From an uncultured Oscillospiraceae bacterium (GTDB taxonomy: Bacteria > Bacillota > Clostridia > Oscillospirales > Oscillospiraceae), in the NCBI GenBank assembly GCA_944385705.1, contig CALWYF010000022.1, forward strand, positions 1 through 35,510: 35,510 nucleotides of DNA, given 5' to 3'. Under the pieces are notes generated by a model. The model had not been told where the DNA came from. It saw only the letters and a program-made list of their open reading frames with translations, and made no database searches. The translations under genes and the position numbers were made by a program. Below, in pieces: positions 1 to 8,327 of this stretch (the stretch's first letter is position 1; every line of letters starts with the position of its first letter).

Positions 1-706
1 CCTGATGCGGGTGCTTGCGGCCGCCCTGAGGCGGGACGTTTGCCACAGTGCCCTCCAGCAGCTTCAGCAGGGCCTGCTGCACGCCCTCGCCGGACACGTC
101 TCGGGTGATGGAGGTGTTCTCGCTCTTGCGGGCGATCTTATCGATCTCGTCGATATAGATAATGCCCTTCTGAGCCCGCTCCACGTCAAAGTCCGCCGCC
201 TGGAGAAGCTTGAGAATAACGTTCTCCACATCTTCGCCCACGTAACCGGCCTCGGTGAGGGTGGTGGCGTCGGCGATGGCAAAGGGCACATCCAGCATCT
301 TGGCCATAGTCTGGGCAAAAAGGGTTTTGCCGCTGCCGGTAGGGCCGATAAGGAGGATGTTGCTCTTCTGCAGCTCCACATCGTCGTCCGCCGGATGGAG
401 TATACGTTTATAGTGGTTGTATACTGCAACGGACAGGACCTTCTTCGCTCTGTCCTGGCCAATGACATAGTCGTCCAGCCTGGCCTTTATCTGCATTGGT
501 TTAGGCAGTTTGGAAAACTCCAGAGGCAGCCCGTCATAACCTGTAATCTGAGAAGTCTCCTCAGCCTCCCCCACGATGCTGGCGCACATACGCACACACT
601 CATCGCAGATATAGCAGTTGTTGCCGGCTATCATCCTTTCCACCAGGGACTGGGGCTTGCCGCAAAAAGAGCATCTTATGCTTCTTCTGTCTTCATTTCT
701 AGCCAT
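1..706 (-). CDS. clpX: ClpX, ATP-dependent Clp protease ATP-binding subunit (3' end cut by window edge)
   Basis: AAA+ unfoldase that recognises tagged or damaged proteins and feeds them to the ClpP chamber in the cytoplasm. I translated about 235 N-terminal residues. The N-terminal zinc-binding domain has C12-x2-C15 and C34-x2-C37, separated by the family's 18 residues. A Walker A motif GPTGSGKT lies at 121-128, and a Walker B motif (IIYIDEIDK) follows about 60 residues later. The start ATG at 706-704 is preceded by AGAGGGG at good spacing. The C-terminal part (sensor and C-terminal domain) lies outside the window, so intactness cannot be judged. It follows clpP and tig on the same strand, the conserved tig-clpP-clpX order, with a hairpin in the clpP-clpX gap. 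Identification is secure. Confidence 0.97.
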   Translation of the reverse strand, partial: MARNEDRRSIRCSFCGKPQSLVERMIAGNNCYICDECVRMCASIVGEAEETSQITGYDGLPLEFSKLPKPMQIKARLDDYVIGQDRAKKVLSVAVYNHYKRILHPADDDVELQKSNILLIGPTGSGKTLFAQTMAKMLDVPFAIADATTLTEAGYVGEDVENVILKLLQAADFDVERAQKGIIYIDEIDKIARKSENTSITRDVSGEGVQQALLKLLEGTVANVPPQGGRKHPHQ

Positions 707-726
707 ATGTTATCCCCTCTTAAAAC

Positions 727-752
727 TATGGGGGAACTGTCGTTCCCCCATA
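727..752 (-). terminator. hairpin between clpP and clpX (partial terminator or attenuator)
   Basis: A perfect 11-bp inverted repeat (TATGGGGGAAC / GTTCCCCCATA) with loop TGTC fills most of the clpP-clpX gap. Read on the minus strand it is followed by GTTTTAAG, a weak U-tract. It probably lowers read-through from clpP into clpX, or stabilises the clpP 3' end, rather than ending transcription fully, because no separate clpX promoter is obvious. Confidence 0.6.
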
Positions 753-760
753 AGAAAGTA

Positions 761-1342
761 TCAACGCTTGTAGATGACCTTATCTATGAGTCCGTAGTCC
801 TTAGCTTCCTCTGCGGTCATAAAGTGGTCACGCTCACAGTCTCGCTCTACTTCTTCCACGCTCTTGCCGGTGTTGGCAGCCAGGATGGAGTTGAGCTTTT
901 TCTTTATCTTCAGTATCTGCTCGGCCTGGATCTGGATGTCGGTGCACTGGCCCTGGCTGCCGCCGGAGGGCTGGTGAATCATTATCTCCGCATTAGGCAG
1001 AGCAATACGCTTGCCCTTGGCTCCGGAGGAAAGGAGGAAGGCACCCATGGAGGCGGCCATACCAATGCAGATAGTGGACACGTCCGGCTTTATATACTGC
1101 ATGGTGTCGTATATAGCCAGGCCGGAGGTGACGCTGCCGCCGGGACTGTTTATATAAAACTGTATGTCCTTATCCGGGTCCTGGGCTTCCAGATAGAGAA
1201 GCTGTGCCACCACCAGGCTTGCGGTGGTGTCGTTGACCTCTTCCGACAGCATGACTATGCGGTCGTTAAGCAGTCTTGAGAAAATGTCGTAAGAGCGCTC
1301 GCCTCTGCTGGTCTGCTCTACAACATATGGAACTAAACTCAT
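761..1342 (-). CDS. clpP: ClpP, ATP-dependent Clp protease proteolytic subunit
   Basis: Serine peptidase of family S14 that assembles as a tetradecamer and degrades proteins delivered by ClpX or another Clp ATPase. The 193-residue product has the usual length. The catalytic triad is visible as Ser98 (GMAAS), His123 (IHQP) and Asp172 (ERD), in exactly the canonical positions. I chose the ATG at 1342 because a GGAGAG ribosome site lies about 9 bases upstream and family members start [10 protein letters not shown]. An in-frame ATG seven codons upstream would place that ribosome site inside the gene. It lies 61 bp downstream of tig on the same strand and is probably co-transcribed with it. No signal peptide or oddity is seen. 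Confidence 0.98.
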   Translation of the reverse strand: MSLVPYVVEQTSRGERSYDIFSRLLNDRIVMLSEEVNDTTASLVVAQLLYLEAQDPDKDIQFYINSPGGSVTSGLAIYDTMQYIKPDVSTICIGMAASMGAFLLSSGAKGKRIALPNAEIMIHQPSGGSQGQCTDIQIQAEQILKIKKKLNSILAANTGKSVEEVERDCERDHFMTAEEAKDYGLIDKVIYKR

Positions 1343-1403
1343 TGTATTAAACTCTCCTTCCAAATATCAGCATCCAAGAGAGCATATCCTTATCGGCGAA
1401 AAA

Positions 1404-2696
1404 TTATTCAGCCTTATCCTCGGCCTTTTCCACCTGGGCGCTGTCTATAATGATATTGGTGGCACGCTCTTTCTTCAGCTCGTCCTCAATAAAGTCCTTG
1501 CTGAAATAGCTCTTCATATCCTCCACCTTGGCGCCAATGCCCTCGGCAACCTTCTTCATGTACTCTTCGGTGTCTTCCTCGGTGACCTCCATGTTCTCCG
1601 CCTTGACCACGGCCTCCAGCAGGAGCTCGGTCTTCACCTGCATCTCTGCGGAGGGACGGATGGCTGCGGCATCCACGCCCATCATCTTCAGCAGATCCTC
1701 CAGAGAGGTCTTTCTGTCGGTAAAGCCGAAGTTTGCGGCGTAGTTACGCACCATCTCCTCCAGCTTGTCGTCGATCATGACGGCAGGGATATCAACGGTC
1801 ATGTTCTCGCAGGCCTTGCGGATTATCTCGGAGCGGAACTTGTTGTCGGCCATCTCCTGCTGCTGCTTTTCCTGCTTTGCACGGATATCGGCCTTGTACT
1901 CGTCAAGAGTGTCGAACTCTGAAACGTCCTTGGCAAACTCGTCGTCCAGCTCAGGCAGCTCCTTGGTAGAGAGGCTGTTGAGCTTGACCTTGAACACAAC
2001 GTCCTTGCCTGCCAGGTCGGCCACATAGTCCTGGGGGAAGGTGATGTTTATATCCTTCTCCTCGCCTATCTTCATGCCCACGATCTGCTCCTCAAAGCCG
2101 GGAACGAAGGAACCGGAGCCCAGCTCCAGGTCATAGCCCTCTGCCTTGCCGCCGTCGAAGCGCTCTCCGTTCAGATAGCCGTCAAAGTCGATGTTGGCGG
2201 TGTCGCCCATCTGAGCCTCCCTGTCGTCCACGGTAAGGATGCGGGCGTTGCGCTTGCGGGCAGCTTCCAGCTCCTTGTCCACTTCCTCATCGGTGACCTT
2301 GACTTCGTCCTTCTGTGCGCTGAGGCCCTTGTACTGGCCCAGGGTTACCTCGGGGTAAAGAGTAACTTCAAAGGTGTATTCAACGGTGCGATCATCGCTG
2401 ACCTTCACATCGGAGATGGCGGGAGCGCCCACAATACGCAGCTGGGACTCCTTCAGGCCCTGGTCGAAGGCCTTGGGGGCCAGCTCGTCCATTGCATCCT
2501 GATAGAAGACCTCATGGCCGTACATGCCCTCAACTACGGCACGGGGGGCTTTGCCTTTGCGGAAACCGGGGATATATATAGAACTCTTATTCTTCAGGTA
2601 AGCGCCGTTGACTGCGGCCTCAAATTCGGCAGCGTCGGTCTCCACCTGAAAAGTAGCGGTATTATTCTCTTTTTTCTCTACATTCTTGACTGTCAT
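1404..2696 (-). CDS. tig: Trigger factor, ribosome-associated chaperone/PPIase
   Basis: Chaperone that docks at the ribosomal exit tunnel and shields nascent chains. The 430-residue length is typical. The N-terminal ribosome-binding domain carries the signature GFRKGKAP at residues 44-51. An FKBP-type peptidyl-prolyl isomerase domain follows at roughly 155-245 (DFDGYLNGERFDGG, LGSGSFVPGFEEQIVG), then the helical C-terminal chaperone domain, with an acidic tail. The start ATG has a strong AGGAGG site. A near-consensus promoter lies just upstream at 2737-2765, so tig is the first gene of the tig-clpP-clpX transcript. Confidence 0.98.
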   Translation of the reverse strand: MTVKNVEKKENNTATFQVETDAAEFEAAVNGAYLKNKSSIYIPGFRKGKAPRAVVEGMYGHEVFYQDAMDELAPKAFDQGLKESQLRIVGAPAISDVKVSDDRTVEYTFEVTLYPEVTLGQYKGLSAQKDEVKVTDEEVDKELEAARKRNARILTVDDREAQMGDTANIDFDGYLNGERFDGGKAEGYDLELGSGSFVPGFEEQIVGMKIGEEKDINITFPQDYVADLAGKDVVFKVKLNSLSTKELPELDDEFAKDVSEFDTLDEYKADIRAKQEKQQQEMADNKFRSEIIRKACENMTVDIPAVMIDDKLEEMVRNYAANFGFTDRKTSLEDLLKMMGVDAAAIRPSAEMQVKTELLLEAVVKAENMEVTEEDTEEYMKKVAEGIGAKVEDMKSYFSKDFIEDELKKERATNIIIDSAQVEKAEDKAE

Positions 2697-2736
2697 GTTT
2701 CTTTCCTCCTAAATATGTGTCTGCACGCACTGTAGA

Positions 2737-2765
2737 ATAATAACAGATATCAGCTGTAAAATCAA
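2737..2765 (-). promoter_or_regulatory. sigma-A-type promoter of tig-clpP-clpX
   Basis: On the minus strand, -35 TTGATT (2760-2765) and -10 TATTAT (2737-2742) are 17 bp apart, with a TGn extended -10. The predicted start lies about 35 bases before the tig ATG. No CtsR-like heat-shock operator was recognised by eye. Confidence 0.7.
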
Positions 2766-2792
2766 TGACAAATTAATGAATTCGCACTTTTT

Positions 2793-3482
2793 CTAGTCCA
2801 TAAGTTTCACCGGACAAAAGTCCAGATAATCAGCGGAGACCAGCCTGAATTCCGTGCCATCTCTCCAGCCCTTGAAAGCGGCGGAGCAGCCCCGTCCATG
2901 GATGTGTCCGTAGCAGCAGAGCCGTACCCGGTGCTCCTTGAGTAGCTCCAGTATCTCAGGGCAGCTGTAATGGAGATATATGGGAGGATAGTGGAGAAAG
3001 GCCAATTTCGGCTTGTCTCCGGCGGCTTTCAGGGAGGCCTCCAGGCGCATTATCTCCCTGCGCATTATTTTCTTGTCATGCTCTCCGCCCTTTTCCTCCT
3101 CGTAGAACCAGCCCCTGGTACCGCATAGGGCAAAGCCCTTGTAATCAAAGCAGTTGTTGTAAAGGATCTCGATACTGTCTATACCGTTTTCATCAAAAAA
3201 GCGCCGGGCCTTGGCGGCAGTGCTCCACCAGTAGTCGTGGTTGCCCTTCAGTATAATCTTTTTCCCCGGCAGAGAGTGGATAAAAAGAAAGTCCTCCCGG
3301 CACTCCTCAATGCCCATGCCCCAGCTGATGTCCCCGCAGATGACGCAGACATCATCAGCTTCAAGGCGGGCAAAGCCCTTTTTCAGTTTTTCGGCGTGGT
3401 TTTCCCATTTGTCTCCAAAGATATCCATAGGCTTCTGGCTGCCCAGGGACAGGTGGGTATCGCCTATTGCGTAAAGCGCCAT
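2793..3482 (-). CDS. Calcineurin-like metallophosphoesterase
   Basis: Cytoplasmic metallophosphoesterase of 229 residues, substrate unknown. The dinuclear-metal motifs are complete and in order: GDTH (D8, H10), GDISWG (about 49-54), GNHDYWW (about 80-86), a histidine in FLHYPP near 165, and GHIHG near 191-195. No signal peptide or membrane segment is present. It is transcribed divergently from the DUF1540 peptide gene, with a GAGGA ribosome site before the ATG. It is not obviously in an operon with tig, which has its own promoter. Related proteins are common in Clostridia, but I know no established substrate. Confidence 0.85.
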   Translation of the reverse strand: MALYAIGDTHLSLGSQKPMDIFGDKWENHAEKLKKGFARLEADDVCVICGDISWGMGIEECREDFLFIHSLPGKKIILKGNHDYWWSTAAKARRFFDENGIDSIEILYNNCFDYKGFALCGTRGWFYEEEKGGEHDKKIMRREIMRLEASLKAAGDKPKLAFLHYPPIYLHYSCPEILELLKEHRVRLCCYGHIHGRGCSAAFKGWRDGTEFRLVSADYLDFCPVKLMD

Positions 3483-3557
3483 AGAATCCGTCCTCAGAAT
3501 AAAAATGTTTGTAAAAACAAATACTAACAGGGCAATTCAATAATTGGAGGCGTAAAG

Positions 3558-3734
3558 ATGAACGACAAAAAGACATCCGGTCCCAACCCCGGCGTGGGCT
3601 GCGACGTGACCAACTGCAAGTACAACACCGTAGACTGCAAGTGCAGTGCAGCAAAAATCAGCGTTCAGAACGAAAAGGCCAGCACCAAGGGCGAGACCTA
3701 CTGCTCCACCTTCTGTCCCAGGGGCACCTGCTGA
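3558..3734 (+). CDS. DUF1540 domain small cysteine-rich protein
   Basis: A 58-residue protein with seven cysteines (15, 20, 27, 29, 49, 53, 58). The pattern C-x4-C-x-YN near residues 15-23, then C-x-C, then C-x3-C matches DUF1540, a small Firmicutes domain of unknown function that is probably metal-binding. The ATG is preceded by TTGGAGG at good spacing, which strongly supports a real gene. No signal peptide. It is divergent from the metallophosphoesterase and followed by a short GC hairpin, so it looks monocistronic. Function is unknown; spore-associated members are suspected, but nothing here shows that. Confidence 0.85.
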   Translation: MNDKKTSGPNPGVGCDVTNCKYNTVDCKCSAAKISVQNEKASTKGETYCSTFCPRGTC

Positions 3735-3739
3735 AAAAT

Positions 3740-3756
3740 CCCCGGCCCGTCCGGGG
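3740..3756 (+). terminator. short GC hairpin after the DUF1540 gene
   Basis: CCCCGG and CCGGGG flank a CCCGT loop a few bases after the stop codon. The following TACATAGTTTCTT is only moderately T-rich, so this is a weak terminator candidate. It also lies at the 3' end of the convergent yraN. Confidence 0.4.
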
Positions 3757-3768
3757 GTACATAGTTTC

Positions 3769-4131
3769 TTATTGAAAAGCGTCCTCTATGTGGTTTATCT
3801 CTATCCTGCGGCTCTTCTCCCCTTCCGGGGCATAGAGCTCGATTACGTCGAAGCGGGGCTGCAAATCCGTGTCATGGCAGGAGAGCCAAAGCTCCGCCGC
3901 AGTGATGATGCGCCGCTGCTTTCCCCTGTCCACAAATTCCCTTGCCTGGGCGAAGGCGGCATCCTTTCTCAGCTTTACCTCTACGAAGGCCAGGTATCCG
4001 CCCCGGCTTGCAATGAGGTCTATCTCTCCGAAGCGGCATGAGAAGTTTCTCTCCAGTATTTTGTAACCCTTCCGCCTCAGGTAATTTGCTGCCTTATCTT
4101 CTCCCCAGCTGCCCAGACTCTTTCTGTCCAT
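3769..4131 (-). CDS. yraN: YraN-family (UPF0102) putative endonuclease
   Basis: A 120-residue UPF0102 protein with a restriction-endonuclease-like fold. Visible landmarks are the N-terminal G-x-x-G-E-D-x-A-x-x-Y-L region, GEIDLIA at about 35-41, and the VEVK motif at about 50-53, together forming the predicted metal-binding E/D-E-x-K site. The length is typical. The biological role is not established. Its ATG overlaps the rnhB stop by one base (TGATG), so the two are translationally coupled. The rnhB-yraN pairing is common in Firmicutes and supports the call. Confidence 0.9.
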   Translation of the reverse strand: MDRKSLGSWGEDKAANYLRRKGYKILERNFSCRFGEIDLIASRGGYLAFVEVKLRKDAAFAQAREFVDRGKQRRIITAAELWLSCHDTDLQPRFDVIELYAPEGEKSRRIEINHIEDAFQ

Positions 4132-4730
4132 CAGTGCATCTTCCTCAGAAAGCTCAGCCTGTGTATGGGGCTGGGCCCGTATTCTCTCAGAGCCTCATAA
4201 TGGAGCTTTGTGCCGTAGCCCTTGTGCTGCCGGAAATGATATTGAGGGTAAAGTTCATCCATCTGCAGCATATAGCGGTCACGGCTTACCTTGGCCAGCA
4301 CCGAGGCCGCCGCAATATCGGCGCAAAGGGAATCTCCCTTCACCACGCAGCGGCTGGCAAGTTCGATTCCGCTGTTTCTGTTGCCGTCTATAAGGGCCAG
4401 CTCCGGCCGGGGTTCAAGCTGAGCGATGGCCCGGTTCATAGCCAGGAAGGTAGCCCCCAGGATATTCAGCTCCTCTATCTCCTCCACAGAGGCAAAGGCT
4501 ATGCCGTAGCTCAATGCAGCAGCTTTTATGGGCTCAAAGAGCTCCTCCCGCTTTTTCTCCGTCAGCTTCTTGGAATCGTTGAGACCGGGTATCTCAAGAC
4601 CCCGGGGCAAAATGACGGCGGCGGCGCAGACGGGCCCGGCCAAGGGTCCCCGGCCCGCCTCGTCCACGCCGCAGATAAGTTTATAGCCCTGAGCATATAT
4701 CTCGTTTTCCAGTTCCCACAACTCAGTCAT
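4131..4730 (-). CDS. rnhB: Ribonuclease HII
   Basis: Cleaves the RNA strand of RNA-DNA hybrids and single ribonucleotides in DNA. The 199-residue product carries the type 2 RNase H motifs: GVDEAGRGPLAGPV with D23 and E24, NDSKKL, LIDGN, and DSLCADIAAASVLAKVSRD. The frame stays open further upstream, but that extension lies inside rbgA and is low-complexity. The ATG at 4730 overlaps the rbgA stop by 8 bp and gives the usual family length. It belongs to the lepB-rbgA-rnhB-yraN operon. Confidence 0.96.
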   Translation of the reverse strand: MTELWELENEIYAQGYKLICGVDEAGRGPLAGPVCAAAVILPRGLEIPGLNDSKKLTEKKREELFEPIKAAALSYGIAFASVEEIEELNILGATFLAMNRAIAQLEPRPELALIDGNRNSGIELASRCVVKGDSLCADIAAASVLAKVSRDRYMLQMDELYPQYHFRQHKGYGTKLHYEALREYGPSPIHRLSFLRKMH

Positions 4731-5586
4731 CAGGAGCCTCCAGGCTGAGCCTGCCCAGCTTGCCCTCGTGGTATTCACCCAGGAGGGTGTTGGCCATGCG
4801 CTCCATATCGTATTCCCCTTTGGAGACAAGAAATCCCCGTTTTTTTGCTGCCTGTTCCAGAAGCTCAAAGCCGTTCATATCCGGGTCCGGAGCAAACTTG
4901 TAGCGCTCCTCTATAGCCTTGGGGTACATTTCTCTCAAACGCAGCATGAAGTTTGCCCCCAGGGTCTCCTTGTCCAGCACGTCGGCCTTGATGGCGTTGG
5001 TGATTGCCAGCATCTCCCCCACCTCCTGGCTGTCAAAACGGGGCCAGAGTATGCCGGGAGTATCCAGCAGGTCAAGACCTGAGTCAATGTTTATCCACTG
5101 TTTGCCTCTTGTGACTCCCGGCCTGTCCCCGGCAATGGCGGCCTTGCGCCCGGCCACTTTGTTTATAAAGGTGGACTTGCCCACGTTGGGAATACCCAGT
5201 ATCATCACCCGGAGGGTGCGCCCCACCTGACCTTTGCTCTCATATTCTTTCAGCTTGTCGGCCAGCAGACGGCGCACGGCGGGGGCAAAGCCGTTTACGC
5301 CCTTGCCGCTTTTGGCATCGGTCTCCAGTACGGAAAAGCCCCGGGCCTCATAGTACTTCTTCCACCTTGCGGTCATTGCCGGGTCTGCCAGGTCAATGCG
5401 GTTGAGGATGATGAGCCGGGGCTTGTCCCCTGCCAGGCGGTCTATGTCCGGGTTCCGGCTGGCCCTGGGTATGCGGGCATCAAGAAGCTCGCACACGGCG
5501 TCCACCATTTTCAGGTTTTCCTCAATCATGCGCTGGGCCTTGGTCATGTGGCCGGGGAACCACTGGATGTTCATTTTCTCGTACAT
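4723..5586 (-). CDS. rbgA: RbgA/YlqF ribosome biogenesis GTPase
   Basis: Circularly permuted GTPase needed for late assembly of the 50S subunit. The G motifs appear in permuted order: the G4-like LNRID near residue 65 comes first, then the P-loop GIPNVGKST, then DTPG. The N-terminal MNIQWFPGHMTKAQ is diagnostic, and the C-terminal ANTAR-like RNA-binding region is present. The start is uncertain. A GTG at 5604 overlaps the lepB stop (GTGA), the ATG at 5586 has AGGGA upstream, and the ATG at 5574 gives the classic MNIQWFPGHM start. I use 5586; the change affects only 4-6 residues. Its end overlaps rnhB. Confidence 0.95.
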   Translation of the reverse strand: MYEKMNIQWFPGHMTKAQRMIEENLKMVDAVCELLDARIPRASRNPDIDRLAGDKPRLIILNRIDLADPAMTARWKKYYEARGFSVLETDAKSGKGVNGFAPAVRRLLADKLKEYESKGQVGRTLRVMILGIPNVGKSTFINKVAGRKAAIAGDRPGVTRGKQWINIDSGLDLLDTPGILWPRFDSQEVGEMLAITNAIKADVLDKETLGANFMLRLREMYPKAIEERYKFAPDPDMNGFELLEQAAKKRGFLVSKGEYDMERMANTLLGEYHEGKLGRLSLEAPDD

Positions 5587-5600
5587 ATCTTTTCCCTGCG

Positions 5601-6179
5601 TCACTTTATGCTTCTCATCTGTGACAGGGGGTAGACCACAAAGTAGGCTTTACCCAGAATGAGCCGGCTGTCCACCATGCCTATCTCTGCCTTGCGGCTG
5701 TCGGTGGAGGCGTTGCGGTTATCACCCATAACAAAGACGCAGCCCTCCGGTACAGTCTGGGGTCCGATAAAATCAATCTTGTTTGTAGTAGGCTCCATTA
5801 TATAGTCCTCTTCCAAAGGCTCTCCGTCCACATAGACAATGCCGTTATCAAAGTCTATGTTTATCACCTGGCCCTCGGTGGCGATGACACGCTTTACCAG
5901 AGCCCGCTCAGGGTCATATTCGTCCTTTTTGAATACCACAACATCCCCGGCCTTGGGGGAATAGAAGAGTCCGGACACCAGCATCTTGTCGCCGTTGTTG
6001 AGAGTGGGGTTCATGGATGTACCCCTCACGTCAATAAGCCTGATGAAAAAAGCAAAGATGACCACGCAGATAATCAGAGCTATGCTCAGGCAGTGTATCC
6101 AGTCGTATATCTCCCTGCGGGATTTCTCTCCAAAGGAGAGTTCCGGCAGACTTTCCTGTTTCTTTGTATGTTTGCTCAT
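5601..6179 (-). CDS. lepB: Signal peptidase I (type I, S26)
   Basis: Membrane-anchored serine/lysine peptidase that removes signal peptides from secreted proteins. The 192-residue product has one N-terminal membrane helix (about 27-50). The catalytic Ser is near residue 55 (RGTSMNPTL) and the catalytic Lys near 96 (LVKRVIA); the box-E motif GDNRNASTDSR follows. The start ATG at 6179 is favoured over the ATG at 6191, because GGAGAT, a good ribosome site, lies between them. It is the first gene of lepB-rbgA-rnhB-yraN and has a strong promoter. Length and single-helix topology match Gram-positive SipS-type enzymes. Confidence 0.95.
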   Translation of the reverse strand: MSKHTKKQESLPELSFGEKSRREIYDWIHCLSIALIICVVIFAFFIRLIDVRGTSMNPTLNNGDKMLVSGLFYSPKAGDVVVFKKDEYDPERALVKRVIATEGQVINIDFDNGIVYVDGEPLEEDYIMEPTTNKIDFIGPQTVPEGCVFVMGDNRNASTDSRKAEIGMVDSRLILGKAYFVVYPLSQMRSIK

Positions 6180-6211
6180 TTCGATCTCCATTCATCATAA
6201 AGATTCATAGT

Positions 6212-6241
6212 ATTATACACCTGGAAGCTATAATTAAGCAA
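6212..6241 (-). promoter_or_regulatory. promoter of lepB-rbgA-rnhB-yraN
   Basis: Minus-strand -10 TATAAT (6212-6217) and -35 TTGCTT (6236-6241) are 18 bp apart. The start site should lie about 25 bases before the lepB ATG. It is back-to-back with the glycan-locus promoter at 6256-6285. Confidence 0.7.
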
Positions 6242-6255
6242 CTGTTTTTCTCCCC

Positions 6256-6285
6256 TTGAAAGCCTGGCCTCAACTGTGATATGAT
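6256..6285 (+). promoter_or_regulatory. promoter of the tandem GT2 genes
   Basis: Plus-strand -35 TTGAAA (6256-6261) and -10 TATGAT (6280-6285) are 18 bp apart. A GAGGTG ribosome site follows just before the first GT2 start codon. Confidence 0.6.
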
Positions 6286-6311
6286 GTTAAGCAATGATTT
6301 GAGGTGAAAAC

Positions 6312-7298
6312 ATGCCAAAGCTCAGCATCGTTATACCGGTATACAATGTGGAGAAATATCTTGCCAAATGCCTGGATTCGGTAATATATCCCGGCCTGGA
6401 GGACTACGAGATAGTCGTAGTCAATGACGGCTCCACCGACTCCTCCCTCTCTGTTGCGGAGGACTATGCCCGCCGCTTTCCCGGCCTCATCCGGGTCATA
6501 AGCACCGAAAACGGCGGCCTGGGCGCCGCCAGAAACGTGGGGATGGAGGCTGCCCGGGGCGAGTTCCTGTTGTTTCTGGACAGTGACGACTATCTCCGGG
6601 AAGGGGCCCTGCCTGAGATAATGGAAAAACTGAAAGAGGATTTTGACATCTGCCTTTTTGACATTCTCTCGGTAACTGAGGACGGCACCGTGCTGGACGA
6701 TATCCCCCGCTGCGGCCGGCAGGGGCCCTTGTCTCTGTCCGGCTTTCCCGGGCTGCTGCTGTGTCCCCCCTCCGCCTGCAGCAAGCTCTGCCGCCGCAGT
6801 CTTTTTATGGACAGCGGCCTACGCTTTCCCAGCCGGGTATGGTATGAGGACCTGCGCACCATGCCGAAGCTCTATCTGCTCACAGATAGGATCACAGCCA
6901 CTGACAGGCAGTGGTATATCTATGTTCAGCGCACCGGCTCCATCACCCGTTCGGCAAATCTGGGGCGTAACCTGGAGATAATAGATGCTGTGGATGACCT
7001 GAGCGGATATTATAAAGCCAAAGGCAAATATGAAGAATACCGAAACGAGCTTGAGTATCTGGCTTTTTATAACCAGTTTCTCACCGCAGTGGTTCGCATC
7101 TGCCTGGCGGAGCCGGGAAATCCTGTGGCGGATAAACTGCGGTCCGATTTTCTCGTCAAGTACCCTGACTTTCTGAAAAACCCCTATATGAGGGAAATGC
7201 CCTTTAAATACCGGCTTCTGACCAGACTGATCCTGCTGCGCCGCTACAGGGCGGTGGGGCTTATCATGGGCCTGAACGAGCGTATCAAGGGCAAGTAA
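6312..7298 (+). CDS. Family 2 glycosyltransferase (first of a tandem pair)
   Basis: Cytoplasmic GT-A fold glycosyltransferase of 328 residues that probably adds a sugar to a lipid-linked glycan. The family 2 start is clear: SIVIPVYNVEKYL at 5-17, VVNDGSTDSS at about 37-46, and the nucleotide/metal motif FLDSDDYL near 90. A WYEDLRTMPKLY segment resembles the acceptor side of other GT2 enzymes. No membrane helix is evident. It is followed after 12 bp by a close paralogue, so the pair probably arose by tandem duplication and shares one transcript. Donor and acceptor sugars cannot be told from sequence. Confidence 0.9.
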   Translation: MPKLSIVIPVYNVEKYLAKCLDSVIYPGLEDYEIVVVNDGSTDSSLSVAEDYARRFPGLIRVISTENGGLGAARNVGMEAARGEFLLFLDSDDYLREGALPEIMEKLKEDFDICLFDILSVTEDGTVLDDIPRCGRQGPLSLSGFPGLLLCPPSACSKLCRRSLFMDSGLRFPSRVWYEDLRTMPKLYLLTDRITATDRQWYIYVQRTGSITRSANLGRNLEIIDAVDDLSGYYKAKGKYEEYRNELEYLAFYNQFLTAVVRICLAEPGNPVADKLRSDFLVKYPDFLKNPYMREMPFKYRLLTRLILLRRYRAVGLIMGLNERIKGK

Positions 7299-7310
7299 GG
7301 GGGCGCAGCC

Positions 7311-8327
7311 ATGGTAAAATTGAGTGTGGTCATCCCCGTGTACAATGTAGAGGACTATGTGGCCAAATGCCTTGACTCTTTGCTGGAGCCCGGCATCAGC
7401 CGCCTTAACTCCGGGGAAGAGCCGGGGTATGAGATAATCGCCGTCAACGACGGCTCCACCGACTCCTCCGGCGAAATAGTTGCCGGATACGCAGAGCGCT
7501 GCCCGGAGCTGGTAAAGCTTATCACCATAGAAAACAGCGGCCAGGGCCAGGCCCGAAATGTGGGCATGGAGGCCGCCTCCGGGGAATTTCTCTATTTCAT
7601 AGACAGTGACGATTATCTGGCCCCAGGGGCCATGGCAGAGCTTCTGGATGCTCTGGAGCAGGATTTTGATATCTGCATCTTTGACTCCATAGCTGTGAAT
7701 ACCCTGGGGGACGAATTGGAATACCGCCCCGGCTGCCGGTGCGGCGCTCCCCTCTCCCTTTCCTCCCACCCGGAGCTGCTGCTGGAAAATCCCGACGTGT
7801 GGAACAAAATTTTCCGCCGCAGCTTGTTTATGGACAATGGCATTCGCTTCACTCCCCGGGTCTGGTTCGAGGACCTGCGCACAGTTCCGAGGCTCTATGC
7901 CTATACGGACCGGATAATATATATCCCCAAGGCCTGGCACCGTTACGTTCAGCGGCCGGACTCCGTCACCAACACCAGCAAGGTCCGGCGGAATCTGGAG
8001 ATAATTCCGGCGGTGGACGAGCTGCTGGACTTTTATAAGTCTCTGGGGATGTACGGGCAGTTGAAGGACGTGCTGGAATATCTGGCCTTTCACAGCCAGT
8101 TTCTCACCTCCTCGGTAAGAGCAAACCTGGCAGACTGGAAAAGCCCTGTTCAGGGAGAGCTGGCCCGGGACTTTCTAAGGAAATTCCCCGACTATAAGTC
8201 AAATCCCTATGTGGGCAGTATGAGCCTCCAGCACAAGCTGCTAAGTTTTCTGCTGATGCACCGGATGTATCTCAGCGTACATGTACTGATGAAGCTGAAT
8301 AACAGACTTAAAAACAAGAGAGTGTAA
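7311..8327 (+). CDS. Family 2 glycosyltransferase (second of a tandem pair)
   Basis: A 338-residue GT2 enzyme closely similar to its upstream neighbour. Shared features are SVVIPVYNVEDYVAKCLDSL, NDGSTDSSG, the FIDSDDYL metal motif, the RRSLFMD and WFEDLRTVPRLYAYTDRI blocks, and a similar C-terminal LEYLAF region. It has a short insertion of about eight residues after LLEPG compared with the first copy. No membrane helix. It probably transfers a different sugar or linkage in the same polymer. Transcription ends at the bidirectional terminator at 8327-8372. Confidence 0.9.
   Translation: MVKLSVVIPVYNVEDYVAKCLDSLLEPGISRLNSGEEPGYEIIAVNDGSTDSSGEIVAGYAERCPELVKLITIENSGQGQARNVGMEAASGEFLYFIDSDDYLAPGAMAELLDALEQDFDICIFDSIAVNTLGDELEYRPGCRCGAPLSLSSHPELLLENPDVWNKIFRRSLFMDNGIRFTPRVWFEDLRTVPRLYAYTDRIIYIPKAWHRYVQRPDSVTNTSKVRRNLEIIPAVDELLDFYKSLGMYGQLKDVLEYLAFHSQFLTSSVRANLADWKSPVQGELARDFLRKFPDYKSNPYVGSMSLQHKLLSFLLMHRMYLSVHVLMKLNNRLKNKRV

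Noticed and set aside
5..1279. Long open frame on + opposite clpX and clpP
   Set aside because: It lies antisense to two unmistakable genes, has no ribosome site and gives a protein with no recognisable motif. GC-rich codon bias keeps the opposite frame open.
4731..4868. In-frame N-terminal extension of rnhB
   Set aside because: It lies entirely inside rbgA, is Trp/Ser-rich, and RNase HII proteins normally start close to the ATG at 4730.
6819..8093. Long open frame on - opposite the tandem GT2 genes
   Set aside because: No motif or start signal; both GT2 genes on + have full family motifs and a promoter.
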